Part shown: positions 32,698 to 44,793 of the stretch, piece after piece | Layout of the letters: each line of letters begins with the position of its first letter | Numbering within the stretch: position 1 is the stretch's first letter | Assembly (NCBI GenBank): GCA_037042185.1 | Contig: JAXQJY010000031.1 | Span: forward strand, 744,001 to 808,000 | Direction: 5' to 3' | Length of the DNA stretch: 64,000 nucleotides | Origin: Sordariomycetes sp. S80-01Y | Lineage: Eukaryota > Ascomycota > Sordariomycetes | Program-made: the position numbers and the translations under genes | The notes under the pieces: generated by a model | What the model was told of the DNA's origin: nothing | The model's input: the letters and a program-made list of their open reading frames with translations, nothing else | Database searches by the model: none

Positions 32698-35600
32698 AAG
32701 CATATCTTTAACCTCGATACGGACTTTCACGTCTGCTTTGCACCATTTCGTCTGCCTCGTTTGCGCTTATTTCCTTGCGTCCTGCACGGCTGCGCGATTT
32801 GGCGTTCTTTGACTACACAACAACATCATCTACAACCACAAAATATCCAACATCATAGATCTCGAGGGGCGGCACCAAAAAAAGACAAGTCCGGCGGAGG
32901 AAGCGGGAAGAAGCAAAACACGCAATGTTGTAATAAGCTGGAATTTGTGTACATTAAGCGGCAGTGGTGTTTTTTTGATTTGCCCTTCTTTGCATTCGCG
33001 GGTTTCTTGCTGAGGACGACGGAGGCGATCAGATTGGTTCTACCGTGAAGAGGGCAAAGGCTGAGAAGGGAGGGGCACAGCAAGAGATAAGATCAGACTG
33101 AATGGACTGGTCTATTACAATTATCCTCATTAGTGAAGCCGTGATGCTTGTGACGCTTGTTGATGCCCATCCTTGTGTGTTCGTTCTCTCGCTTCCGGCT
33201 CGAGTCTTTTGAGCTTGGGCTACCAGCTATAGAGTGCAGATGAGATCCATCCGACCAGATGAAGCAGGTTGGTCCAGGGGATCAAATGAAGCCGGTCAGA
33301 TGAGGCACGGCCGCTAGAATAAATCAGATCCCAGCAGAGAGTAACGTCACCTATGGGAACAGCTTCATAGCCAACATTCCTTCAGAGATACGGGTACCGC
33401 TCAGTCCAAGGATGCCAACAGTTACGCATCGACGATTCTTGCGGAGTGTAGTAGTACTACATGCCGCGTAGCCTCCTCGATAAAACGCGCCGATGATCCC
33501 AACCAGGATAGATGGGCGCAGCGCTTTCGTCGGCCTGGCCGCCGTAGACGCCGTAGACGCAGCAAAGTGCTGTCAAAGACCGGAAAGGGAACGAAGATCT
33601 AAATAAAAGGGGTATGAGGTGAGTATGCGCTGGCAGTCGAGCTTAAAAAAGGACCACCTCGCGCATCTATATACCACCAGCCACCCGTGCGCTTCTAGAC
33701 GTCAGCCAGGGTTTGGGGGCCAGCCTTGCAGCGCTTCCTGCGATCCTTCGGCCCCCAATGAGGAATGGCTGCATCGCATTGCGCGCGGAAGGGTGGTGCG
33801 GGAGTGGTGAAGGGGAGGCGGGGAGGCTGATGTAGGTGAGAAGTGACGAGGGCCGACTCGTGTGTAGAACAAACCAACCTGGGGGACGGATGGTTGAGGG
33901 TTGGGGGCGTTTGTGAGACGCTGGCAACTCCCTCCCTCCCTCCTCCTGGGGTCAAGCTGCATCAAAGAAAGAAGATTGCTGAACGGAGACTGCTGAACCA
34001 CAGACGCACGGAAGCGCCAAGGCGTCTCATTCTGTGTCATGTTCACCAACCCGTCACGCATGGAGGCGACGGATGATTTTCGTATCGCGCGACGCCCTGC
34101 AGAGGTGACCCCGGCCCATGATCCCGTCGACAGCTACGGTGCTGCCATACTGCACAGGAAATAAAGCGAGGTGAAGAAAGGGCACAGAATGCGCACGAGG
34201 TCCGCGACACCTGAGGATTCGCAGCGTGGTACGTGTGTGAGGTGGCACTGAGGATGACAGCAAATGGCTGCAGCCTATATATTTCCCGGGGGGGTATATG
34301 TGCACACCCTGCCTTGTCCTCGCCAAAGCACGTCTTTTTGGACTTCCGACCTGTCCCAACAGCGCCCGATCCGAGGAATTTCGATTGACCCAAGACAGGA
34401 AAATGCTGCAAATGCCGAAATGAGGGCGCAATGAAGTACGGAGACTCTGCCTTCTTTCGTAAGGACCGTCACATGACAGGCCGGGGATGCGAGTCCGCAG
34501 GAGACGCGCCATGCAGGTCATCAGGATCTGACCGGGAGGGCAGCCTCGCCGATTTCTGACGTCGATATCAAGGTCCCGAGCTCGTTGACCACGAGGTCGC
34601 CGCGGCCGACCAACCACGGGAACGAGATAGCCGCTGAGCTGCTCGCCCAAAGCGGTATGCAGGGAGGCATCGGGACGAGAGGGGGGCACCCCTCGGAAGC
34701 TATCGTTGGGCGGAAGCACGGGGCAGGTGCTCACGGACCGCTGCCGGCGCAGTGCGATACTTGGCCGTGGAACATGGCTCGTAAACGGCGCGCGTGCGCA
34801 GGTTTTCAGGGTCGTACGGGATAGGAGTCGGAAGCGTGCAACGCGAGGAGCGTTGCGAGGTGGGCAGGGAGGCTCCGTTCGGAGGGACGGTGTAACCGAT
34901 CAAGGTGTGGCGGGCAGCAGCTCGCCTGCCAGTGCCGGAGTACGATGCAGTGCTCCCACACCAACCTGGATAGCTAGTGCTGTAGTGATCATGCCAGATC
35001 CTGCCGATCCATAATGGCTCAGATGGGCACGTCAGTTTGTCATGCAGGGTAACGGCAAGGTGGTTGGACTCATCTTTTACGTTCCGCGATGCCTGAGGTC
35101 GACAGGGCGGGGTAGATTGTTGAGCTGGCGCCTAATGTCAGCCTTGTTGGTTTTTGCCTGTTGGTCGAGCCAACCTGATCGCTGAAGAACGTGTTGGCCA
35201 GCATCGGCGGCCGTATGCGGCCATGCGGCCACGCTGCAGACTGCTTGGCGGCCAGCCCACGGCCAAAGGCACAACGACAGGCAGACTGAGATCTTGGTCA
35301 AAGGCATGAGACTTTTAGAAGGGCCTGATTTGAGATGCTTCGATAGCGTAATTGATTGTGTTTAGGTAAGAGTAGACAAGTGGATTGCCTCGCCTCCAGG
35401 GCTCTAGCAGACCGTAGAACAGGACGTGCTAGGGCACGGAGCAAGGCTCAAGACTTCCAAAAATAGTGCAATCCTCCAGAGACACCCAAAAAAGAAATGC
35501 ATTGTGCTGGTAAGATCGTCGGCAGGTGCACTGCAGCTAAGGAGTGACAAGAAACAGAAGATGGAAAGGAACGGAAAGGCAGGGTAGACCAGACCCAGGC

Positions 35601-35803
35601 TTGACCAGGCCTGGAGAAGCTCTCGCGAGCATAGAACCATACTCTAGGCGGGATGTGGCCGAGAAGTTCGTCTAACGACCGAAGCAAGCGTTGTGATGCC
35701 CGTTGCGGCGTAAAATAGGGAACCAGTAGAAATCCAAATCGAAGAAGGATGGGAGAAGCCATGCTTCCTGGCATGCAGAAGTCGTCAGCGTTGCGAACGA
35801 AAT
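32698..35803. other. Gene-poor stretch downstream of RPB1
   Basis: About 3.1 kb. Frames are open by chance in GC-rich DNA, including a 226-codon minus-strand frame at 34054-34734, but none shows family motifs, an AUG in good context with introns, or domain features. TATA-like words occur near 33668 and 34275 without a convincing downstream gene. No transposon ends were seen. Confidence 0.45.
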
Positions 35804-36072
35804 TCAGAGCTTTCCATGGCGTCGTGGGCTTCGTCGCGGAGCCCTGGCGCAGGCTCGTTAGCCAAGTTCCGGTCATAGACAGACACATGTATACGACGTA
35901 CCTACTTGGGCGGGTTTGTGCAATTTGGCCGATTGCAGTAACCTGCGAAGGTCTGCTGGCCCATGGGTATTTCGGCGCCGCAGCCTCCGTTGGGGCAAGC
36001 AGGCTTCGGCGTCTTGTGTGGCCAGGTATCGCCGCAGCTGGTGTAATGCTCAGAGTGAACCCACCAACACAT
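35804..36072 (-). CDS. Small cysteine- and tryptophan-rich fungal protein (68 aa)
   Basis: This gene is too short to stand out as an open frame. Two minus-strand exons (36072-35906 and 35843-35804) give 68 residues. The first reads MCWWVHSEHYTSCGDTW, then ACPNGGCGAEIPMGQQTF and GYCNRPNCTNPPK. Six cysteines in 56 residues in short Cys-x(4)-Cys spacings, with Trp and His, suggest a small metal-binding or disulphide-rich fold. The 62-nt intron has donor GTAGGT, branch GGCTAAC and acceptor GCCAG, so a genuine splice is likely. The second exon adds a basic tail (APRRSPRRHGKL). There is no signal peptide. A TATATAAG box lies about 265 bases upstream. Many ascomycetes encode short MCxW/MCxx-type proteins of unknown role; I assign no function. 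Confidence 0.6.
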
Positions 36073-36338
36073 TTTCGCGGGTGGGAAAGTGGTAGGTTAG
36101 ATGTAGGAGGTCGGCGCAGAGCGCTGTAAGGGGAACTGTGGTGGCTAGTCAGACAGCTGATGCGTAGATCGACATCTGATATGTCAGTCTCGGGGTGTGG
36201 TGGTTGTGATGCTGACCTTGTAGATGCTGGTGGAAACTAGCTAGTGATAGCCGTGGGCAGGAGGACAAGAGATGATTTGAGGATCTCGGCGAGTTGAGCG
36301 TTGCAAAGATTGATGTCGAGGAGGAGGCCTCGAGGAGT

Positions 36339-36346
36339 CTTATATA
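36339..36346 (-). promoter_or_regulatory. TATA box for the 68-aa cysteine-rich gene
   Basis: TATATAAG on the minus strand, followed by a CT-rich leader of about 230 bases that contains a short upstream AUG frame. Placement relative to the AUG at 36072 fits a regulated fungal promoter. Confidence 0.5.
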
Positions 36347-38516
36347 GATAGTGACACGGACCCAAGGTGTTGGGACGGGCGTGGAAAGATGATGTTTGCT
36401 ATGCTCATGACCGCTTCTCGATACCCACGAGCCACCTGGTATAGGGTGATATTTCTAGTTCCACCGAATGAGCGGGACGTGAGCATGAGTTGTTGGTCGC
36501 CCGTAGTTTGTCCTCTGCCAGGGAGGGCTGAAGGGTGTCGAAGCAACAAGAATGTATCTGCAAAATGGTCTGTGGTCGTTCCCGGAAGGGGGCTTGACGA
36601 GATTGATGCGGAAAACTGATGCGGCTTCCAGATTAGGGAGGCCGGATGTGAAATGTCGGGAGAAGCAACATGTCAAAGGTCCAGTGCACTGAGCTTCGAC
36701 CATTGGTATCTCGAGGTACTAGTACGAGCGGCGGCGGACCAACAGAGCAAGATGATCAAGCTGTGGTGCCGGGCAGGAGGATGTGCATCACCATCATCAT
36801 CTGCATCGGGGGACGAGGGCAAGCCACCAAGAGACGTTGTCGGCTCGGCAAAGAAATGGGCCTTGTGCCTTGGGGGACCCCTGCGCATATTACGCTTTCA
36901 GACGCAGCCAGGATGGCAAGGACAAGGGGCAAGGGCCGTGCGTGCGCTTGTCGAGCCATCTCGGGGGCAGTTAGACGCGGAATTTGGGGGTCATCCCCAG
37001 GCCGCGCAGGCCTCATTGGAGACGGATTCGGGGCCAAGGCTCCAGGACACCCTCCACGAGGGCCCAGGGGGGGGCTGCTGTAGGAACCTGGATGCTCGTG
37101 GGCTGTGATTCAAATGTGACAGCATGCAAAGCTCCATGCTTCTTCAGATTGAGCTTGAAAAGGAATTCTCTGCACAGGGCAATCTAGCGTGTATAGGGGC
37201 CTGCGTCTATGGCTGCGGTAGACGCAGGATAGTGGAGAGATGTTGGTTGTAAGATGAGATTGGGCTGTCGTCGCACGCAGAGTCTCGGTACAGAGTCAGA
37301 CCGGGGCGTCCCATAGTGCTGCTGTCCATCTGCGAACTGGTGATACAGCAGCTGTCAGGCTAGGACGGCTACGGCAAGGTATTTTGCCCTCGGCTTGGCC
37401 GATGGAGCTTGCCGTCACATCAGCCGGAACAGCACGTCTGTGGCTTTGGCCTTGGGGTGCAGGCAGTCCAAGTCTCCGCAGGCTCATCTTCGGCGGAGAC
37501 TAGCCCGATTGGCGGCGTCCAGGACAGGCGGAGGAGAAGACGACGGCGGTAGCCATTGGAGCACGACGCAGGCTTGGTTGTTGGCAAGGTCCAGTCGGAG
37601 CCTGGGTCGAGCCAGTTGACCCTTTTAGAGGCCACAAAGGCAGATTGCTCGACATCCGCTGAAGAGCTCCTGGGCAGACTGACGTTGTTGGTGCCATTGA
37701 ATTTTGTGGGGTTGGCTTATTTTCTGATCCAATATCCTCAACGTTGCTCCTTGCATGCGATTCCCGAGTGTCTCGGACCGTCAGTCCCTTGCGTTGAAGT
37801 CGGGGAGAGCTGAGGAGCGGCGCAAAGGTAGCCAAGACGATCGTCAGAAAGCTCAGATCCCGTGCTGTCAAGTGACGACCGGACACGGAGTAGTGGCTGC
37901 GTCGACGGTCTGAGGAGACACTAGGGAGCCCGTGGATCGCCGGGACTAGCCTCTGTGCCTCGAGGGCCACCTGGTAGCCCGAGAGTCAGCCAGTGGATAC
38001 GAACTGTGATGAAGCAATCATGATGAGAAGGCCGAGGGTCATCCCGAGTTGCGCAAACACAAGCGTTTGCGGCAAGTCTGTCGATCTGCCGTTGGTCGGT
38101 GGTGACAGCTCGCATCGACAAGCGCCGTGTTGCACAACCAACGCCGTGGCATCCTGGACCTGTTAAGCTTCTTAGGCATGTCTCCACAGCCCGTGTAACT
38201 TGGACCTGTTGGGCTGGGAAAGGTCCGCGCCATGCGTTGGTGGGCTGGTGGGCAGGTGGGCTGGGGGTGTCTTGGGTGTGTAGGCAGGACTGGTGGGACG
38301 ATGGCGAGCTGAGGTGGTGGACGCTGCGTGTTGAGTCTGCCCTGCCTTCGTCTGGAACTGGATCTGGAACTGGATCTGGAGAAGTCTCACACTGTTCTGG
38401 ACACCGCGCGTGGGTTGACTCGCACAGTGCGGGGATCCGGTCTTCCTGACTGCTGCCTGTGGGCACCTCAAGCTGCCATCAACAGTGAATATCATCATTC
38501 CCCATCCTCAACCAAC

Positions 38517-38744
38517 ATGGCAAGAATGACGACAAGATCCACCACTATCAAGAAATGCTTCTACTACGTTGAACAGCCTCCTCACGGTTGAGTTGGCTGC
38601 TGGCTTCACCCTGTGTCGGCCTGATTCACCCCACCGTCTGTGCGACTCGACCTAAACCGCCTAGGCAAGCCACCTCTGGCACTGTCCTCGTTCTCACCCG
38701 CCTCCTCGAGTTGGACCAACAGTGTCGACCTCTGGCCGCCTTGA
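38517..38744 (+). CDS. Weak candidate small gene (49 aa) in the gene-poor region
   Basis: An AUG in the context CCAACATGG opens MARMTTRSTTIKKCFYYVEQ, ending PPHG. A possible 78-nt intron (38587-38664, CCTAAACC branch, CTAG acceptor) joins it in frame to KPPLALSSFSPASSSW and a stop at 38744. Unspliced, the frame is 24 residues. There is no family support; frame agreement alone could be luck. Confidence 0.2.
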
Positions 38745-41700
38745 GGCCGCCTCATCGACGCCGTCACTCGACTGCTCCCGCTGAAGAATCCGATCCTGCG
38801 ACGCCGGGTGACATGGCTTGTCTGTTGCGCCACCATTGGCTTCTGGAAGACCGTTGCTTTTCTGGAGTGTCTCAATTGTCGGCATCGCCGTGGGCTCGAG
38901 TACCGACCCCAAAAGCTCCTATTCTAATCGATGATAATGGACATAGGCTTATTGTCGACCTTGGTACGGAGTCGGTTTCTATTGTTCTACTGCCGATCAA
39001 TGACGAGGCTCGCTAATCATAGCACACAGACGCGCATTGCCGCCCGGACCACCGCTAACGGCTGAGGGCGCGTGCGTCTACTATGTGCCAGTGGCCCGAC
39101 TACCGCGCGTCTGCAGCATACTGTCTCCTCCCGTCACACGCTCTTGGACCTCTCACGGCTCGACCTCACAACCACCAAGCGCGCGCGCCTCTCGCCCACG
39201 ACGCTCCCAATGCGCCTCGCCGAATAGCTCAAGCAACGCCAGAGCCCCTGATTACCCAGTGCGAGCGGCTCATCGTCTCTACGCTCCCTTACAGCCGACG
39301 CCGATTTTGATCGTGCCTTGCTGTTGGTCCTGATCCACGGCGTCAAGGCCTACGTGGACCCCTTTTGAGGACGCTCCGGCACGCCTCTTTCAAGTCACAT
39401 CCGTCCACGGCTTTGGCCGTCAAGTCACTGTCGTTCTGCGCTTGTCATGCGCGGCGTCTCCGCGCAGCAGCCGCCATCACCTCCTTGATCACGGCGCTGT
39501 TGTTGTGTTGGTGGCCCGCACGCGACTACGACACCAGACCGCCAACACCTTGTCTACCAACGTTGCGACGGGCGCGCTTCGGCGTCAGATGCGGCAGTCT
39601 TTGCGGCTGTTGCGTCTGTCCAAGATCATCATGAGTCCCCTGGAGGGGGCGGACGCCGCCGTTGTGGTCATCATCTGCCCGGCCGACGGCATCATGCGAC
39701 CACCTGCGACCTCTCCCGCTCCCAGGCTCCCGTGTTCGGTAACTTGGCACGCTGAACGCAATAGCCGACGGCATGCCTGCCAAGTCTGCCCTGCCTTTCT
39801 GCCATTCTGACTCCTGCGTCACTTTGGTCACGGACAACCTCCCTCCCTTGCCAACTGCAGTCGACCTTGAAATGGGTTCTTGTCATGCCAAGTGCTTCCA
39901 GACCCAACAATTTGACACTGGCACATCTGTCCGTAGTCAAGTGATCCGTCACAGGCGCTGAACATGCAAACACACTCACACGGTCTGGGTCGCAGGACGC
40001 CCCTGAACTAGTGCCGTCCCGAGCTTAGGCCCTTCGACTTGGGCTGTGATGCTAGCGCTATGCGAAGAAGACTGCTCTGATTCTCCGTCGCCCATACGGG
40101 CCTCCCGCCCATCCACAAGTTACGTTGTCTACATATGCGGAGATACACTCTTCGAGGAGGTACGACTGCGGCTGGCTGTCTGGAGCAGCTCCCATGAATT
40201 AGCTCAAGCCAAGAGCACGCTCGATTTGTTGACCGAGATCTCTGATGGCGTGGCTTGGACTTGGGCTGGCTGCGGTGTGACGTTCTTGCGCATCGCCTCT
40301 GGAGACTGGACGACGCATCACCCTGAGCAGATATCTCATCTCGGCGAGCGGACCGTCTGAAGCTGTGGTGCCAGGGGTCATTTTTGACGTGCGCAGGCTG
40401 AGGCCAACATCAGTCCCGCAAGGACTGTCCTTGAGTGCGTGCGGATACATGTCGGTGTGACCTCGAATGGTGGCAGGACCCGGACTGAACTCGCCCTGGC
40501 TGATACCCACCCGCACGGCAGCGGAAAAGGCACCCAACTCAAGGCTTCTGCAGCGCGTCTTCGTCGTTCAAGTGCCCGCCTAATTGACGCCGAGTCTACA
40601 TGTCGTTTGGTGACATGTAGACGCTGCGCGGGCGCTCGACCAATGAGGGCCGCTCATTAGCGCCGTCGAGTTCATCCGCCCTGTTGGTAACCTCTTGTAA
40701 GAGACGGCCAACTACACCAGAGCTCGACTCTGCAGTTTTCTCGAGCATCACCATGTTTGAAAATGAGATTGGCGGCTTTTTTTTCGCGAATCGCTGGCAT
40801 TGATTGGAGGACCAAGGGCCCCCTGACCCGGCCACTGTCAAGCACACACCCAAGCCGGCCGTGTCATTGAATCACACGCCTCCAGAGCGTACTGGAAGTC
40901 GGCTTCCAGGATCAGCTTCAAACACCCTCACGGGTCGGTGTACACAGAATACGAGCTGCCCGTCTCATCCTGGCTCCTCTAGCTGCATCATGATCACCCT
41001 GATCACCAACGAGCTGTGCTGCACCAATCCAGGTATTCTTCCGGCTTGATTTGCATGGTGCTCCATCTGAAGTATCCGTACACGTTGGGGACACTCAAAC
41101 CCATCACAGTAGCGTCGCCAGTGCAGCTGCTAGCTTTTCTCGATCGAGATGAAGGCTTGCATGTGCGTTGGATGCGTGGCTGTCACCAGGAGCTAGACTC
41201 CGGCGAGGGACCTTTGCAGGCTCCAAGAGGCACGATTGCAGTCTAGGATGGACCTCCCGACTCGAGCCGTCCCGCAATCTCTCCCTTTCCGGCTGATCGC
41301 TCGAGTACGTTGAACGAGGCTAATGACACCTCCCTTGCGGTCGTCCTTGGCCGCTCATTGCCATTCTCGATAGAGAAGAGGCCGAACCCTTTCACCGCTT
41401 CAGCCACGACCAGCCATGAGAGGGGTCAGTCTTATTCCCACCGCAGTCCGAATCTTCCTCGCTGCTTGGGAGACTCCAGACTCAAAGTCTATGCTGTGTG
41501 TGGCGGTCCTCCCATCATGGTCGGCACGGGACGCGAAGATGTCCAGAAGTCTCCCGCGGCCCTTCCGAAGAGATGCTGCAACAAAGGTCGAGCTCGTTCC
41601 TAGCTGCGCATCTTTGTCATTGGTAAGCAGGAAAGAACATCAGAAGCGGCGCGGTTGAGCCGGGTCATATGGGCTAGGTTTCGACCGGTCTAGCATGCCG

Positions 41701-42474
41701 TGTCCACTGCGACGCAATCGTGTGGTTATCAGAGTACCTAGTCAGCACTTTTTCGGTGGTGGGCATATGGTGGTGTCTTCTCATTTACCGAGGCGCCCTC
41801 GCCTGCTCGGCTACGATCGGTGGGAATGGACTAAGCTGACCTTCAGAAATAGTTTCCCTTGCTTGCAGGATACATATGGCAGAAGATAGCCGAGCGACCA
41901 CTCACAGGCAACCCCTGCTCGGGAAGGATGAGCCTCGAGGGCCCAAAGGGTTGCGGGGGAGGAGGTGGCCGTGGGCAGCGGTTCTCGTGGGCTTCCGAGA
42001 AATCCCTTCCCGTTACGAAATCTCGCCAATGAGCTCCCGAGGCAGCCCTTTACCCCAGACTTGGCATGGAGATCCGATTGTTGACAGCGGGAGGCTCAAG
42101 TGGAGAGATTGGACGTACAGCCGACTTCACATGCTGCTATCGTGAGTCTCGAGCTGGATGGCTTGCGACGGGTTTTGCGCCCGCGGGTTTGGGAGCGACG
42201 CAATCGCCGGTTGTGCCGCAGGCCCCAACACGTTGCTTTGGAGCTATCGGGCCTAAGCCAATTGAATGCCGCACGTGAGCCCCCCTTTCTATGCGCTCCA
42301 GCGAGGGCTGCGTCGCAGAGCGAACGCAAATATGTGGGAGTCGCACGATTTGCTCACGCCGTCCTGGCGGGCGTATCACACACTTTGGAATGTGTGGGTT
42401 GCAGGATGGCGTCAGAAGTCTGGCATGCCGAGCAACCCTTTTGGCCCGTGGGGGGCCGTGTCTCGTCTGGATTC

Positions 42475-42482
42475 TATAAGTA
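42475..42482 (+). promoter_or_regulatory. TATA box of the 101-aa small protein gene
   Basis: TATAAGTA lies about 105 bases before the AUG at 42586, followed by a CT-rich leader (TTTTCTCTCTAAAGC). Spacing fits a TATA-driven, regulated gene. Confidence 0.55.
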
Positions 42483-42585
42483 TAGAGCCAGCAGGGAGCC
42501 TTGCCTGTTTATTTGCTCTGCGCTCATTATCCATCCTCATTTTCTCTCTAAAGCAAATCGTGAAGCTCTTCATTCGCAAGCCAAC

Positions 42586-42891
42586 ATGTCTTCCCCCGAC
42601 GAGCGCCGCCCTTCGACATTCCTCCGCTTGACCCCCGACGTTCCCGTTGTCACAGACCGTCGCCCCTCGACCTTCCTCAACCTCGCTCCTGACACGTCCA
42701 ACTCCTACCCTCGTCTCCCAGCTCACAGAGACTCGGTTGCATCTTCGACCGCCAGCAACGAGGAGCCCGCCATTCAAGTTCCCCGTCGCAAGTCCAGCCC
42801 GACCAACGGCCCCAAGGTCTTGAAACTCGGTCCTACATACTGGGGCGAGCACCTGGATGAGAACAAGGATGACTTCCACGAGAACGTCTGA
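42586..42891 (+). CDS. Small fungal protein with duplicated RRPSTFL motif (101 aa)
   Basis: A single exon of 101 residues starts at AACATGTC, 76 bases after a CT-rich tract. Two tandem units DERRPSTFLRLTPD and TDRRPSTFLNLAPD open the protein. A Ser-rich basic middle (VPRRKSSPTNGPK) follows, and it ends in VLKLGPTYWGEHLDENKDDF. The closing LKLGP-x-x-WGEH-type block recurs in short proteins of many filamentous ascomycetes, from memory. No function is known to me. RRPSTFL fits basophilic kinase sites (R-R-x-S). There is no signal peptide or membrane helix. Confidence 0.7.
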   Translation: MSSPDERRPSTFLRLTPDVPVVTDRRPSTFLNLAPDTSNSYPRLPAHRDSVASSTASNEEPAIQVPRRKSSPTNGPKVLKLGPTYWGEHLDENKDDFHENV

Positions 42892-44196
42892 GCGGGTAGC
42901 CAGCTCCCAGACAGGGCCATGAGTAGCACCTCGAGACGAGGACCTGGTGCGCCGGTGGGGGCGGGGTTTCGCGGGCGGATCACCTCACCCGACATCTATC
43001 TGCGCACTGGAAGGAAACCACAAGTGATGACATGAGCAAATTCTCTGCGGCGTGGCTGTCTTTCCTTGGCTGGAGTCCATCAAGTGACTTGCGAAAACAA
43101 TCGGTGGATAGCAAAAGCAAGCGAGCGTATCACAAGTGTGAGCGCGAAACTGGCGCCGCAGATGCGGGCCTGCGGGATGCACGTTGCATTGCAGGACTAG
43201 GGCCTTCTCCTTCTTCTCTTTTTTCCGTTGAGCAGATTGTCGTGTGGGCGAATGAAGACCAGGTAGTTATCAAGCGTTCCAGAAATCCAAATGATTCGAC
43301 GGACCCCCAGTCAGGGCACGGCAGGATGTGCGACAACGTGTGCAGCGCGGACTGAGCCATTGGCGGGGCGTGAGACATGCAGCGCGGGCGAGCTGGCCGT
43401 GACGTTTTAGATTTATACATGGATATCGATCTCACCGAGCCCTAGTAGATTGAGTTTGCGATGATGTGAGACTTGTTTCGTCATGGACTGACGTGGAATG
43501 CCCGGCCTGGGCGTTATCTCAGGCCTCGAGCATTCGTCGCGGGTGGTGGGATGGAGGGGGTCTCTTTCGTCGACGTGTCGGACTGGGTGGACTATCATCC
43601 CCCCCACTGATTTATCTGCAAGGCTCTCTGGGAGATAGTCCAGGTTGCACTGCATGGTCTTGTCTTAGCTGGCTTGGACCTCAGGCCGTAGAGGGAGCGG
43701 AGACGTCGATCTGTCGTGACCACTTCTTGTAGTCTCTGAGGATGCGCGCTCCATGCAATGGAGGGTATGCCGCATTCTTACCTAATGCATTCTGCTGAGT
43801 AGGATAATTTCTCTCTTTTCCGTTCTGCTACATATGCTTTCTGGGCTAGCAAATGGTGGGGGTGGTAAATGGTTGAATAGGTCATGCACGTGCTCATCAC
43901 CCGCCCACAAGTAGCTCTGGGAACTTGATCCCAAAGCCGGAACAGGGCAGAAGACTCAGTGAAGGAAATCGAAGAGCGAATGAAGGTTGGCTGTTGAGTG
44001 AGCGAAGGGTGGGTATAGGCTGGGTGACGGTTTAACTGTAGACTGAGTGTAGATCCGCTTGAAGAGTAAATGATAGGTGATTATAGGGTGGGTGATGTGT
44101 TGAGTGAAAGGGAGATGCAAGAGCAAACTGCAAGGGACCATGAAGAGCAAAGTGTGTAATGTTCCACCGCCACCTCAGGAACTTTCCGCAAATCGT
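42892..44196. other. Intergenic region after the 101-aa gene
   Basis: About 1.3 kb without a supported gene. A G-rich stretch around 43.98-44.13 kb repeats GGGTGGGT/GAGTGA-like words. Nothing else was recognised. Confidence 0.4.
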
Positions 44197-44555
44197 TCAT
44201 AAAGCCAACCTGCAATTCAGCACAAAGCGCACCTGGAAGCTTGTTCGCAGGACTACCCCGAGAAAGCGAGGCTCCTCAGATACGACATATCTTCTCCCCA
44301 AGCCATGACTTGCCAGGATGGGCCTCAAGGTTTGGGCAGACCATGCTACCCGATCTGTGAAGAATATACTATTAAAGAGCCATCGAGGAAGCCTGTAATG
44401 GTTCAGGTCTGCCACAAAATAGGGCAGATTGACGACTCGTCTGGGAAGTGATCCCGTGCGGATGCCACGGTTTTCGCTGATCAAAGGCCGGTCGCTAAAG
44501 TGACTCTTGTCGAAGCAAGTTGATGTTGACTTTCGCGATCGAATAGTCCATAGCT
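44197..44555 (-). pseudogene. Coding-like minus-strand fragment without a start codon
   Basis: About 118 open codons without an AUG encode a protein-like sequence: SLPRRVVNLPYFVADLNHYR, LPRWLFNSIFFTDRVAWSAQ, TLRPILASHGLGRRYVVSEE and PRFLGVV. Hydrophobic and charged residues alternate as in a folded domain, and codon use looks genuine. No start or clear upstream exon was found. It is probably the remains of a host gene or an exon I cannot connect. I do not recognise the family. Confidence 0.35.
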
Positions 44556-44793
44556 ATCAAGTACCTACAACATATCTCATATCCTTCCGCTAGATAACTG
44601 GTTCGGGTAGGAAAGCAAAGCTCTGAGTGGGTGAGGTAATTAGTACGGCAGGCTCGGGGATATCAGAGCGAGCAGACGCAGCCACCTTTCTGTCACCCTT
44701 TCTCCGCTTACTTGACGCATCGCGTTGCCACCACCTCATCCTCACCTTCTTTCACCAGCAATCACATCATGGAAACCGTAATTGAGGCCTAAA
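44556..44793. promoter_or_regulatory. Upstream region of the F-box-like gene
   Basis: About 240 bases, ending in a CT-rich leader before the AUG at 44794. No TATA box is evident. Confidence 0.4.

Larger units (their letters stand above)
36347..42585. other. Long gene-poor region with a strand-composition switch
   Basis: About 6.2 kb with only a weak small-gene candidate at 38.5 kb. From 36.3 to about 38.3 kb the plus strand is G/A-rich. From about 38.5 to 40.5 kb it is C/T-rich, as if two long pyrimidine-rich leaders were transcribed outward. No domain-bearing frame, transposon end or tRNA was recognised. Confidence 0.4.

Noticed and set aside
34054-34734. Minus-strand 226-codon frame in the gene-poor block
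   Set aside because: It begins with a non-AUG codon, has no motif, and its length is not surprising in GC-rich DNA. The sequence gives no reason to call a gene, though a database search could change that.
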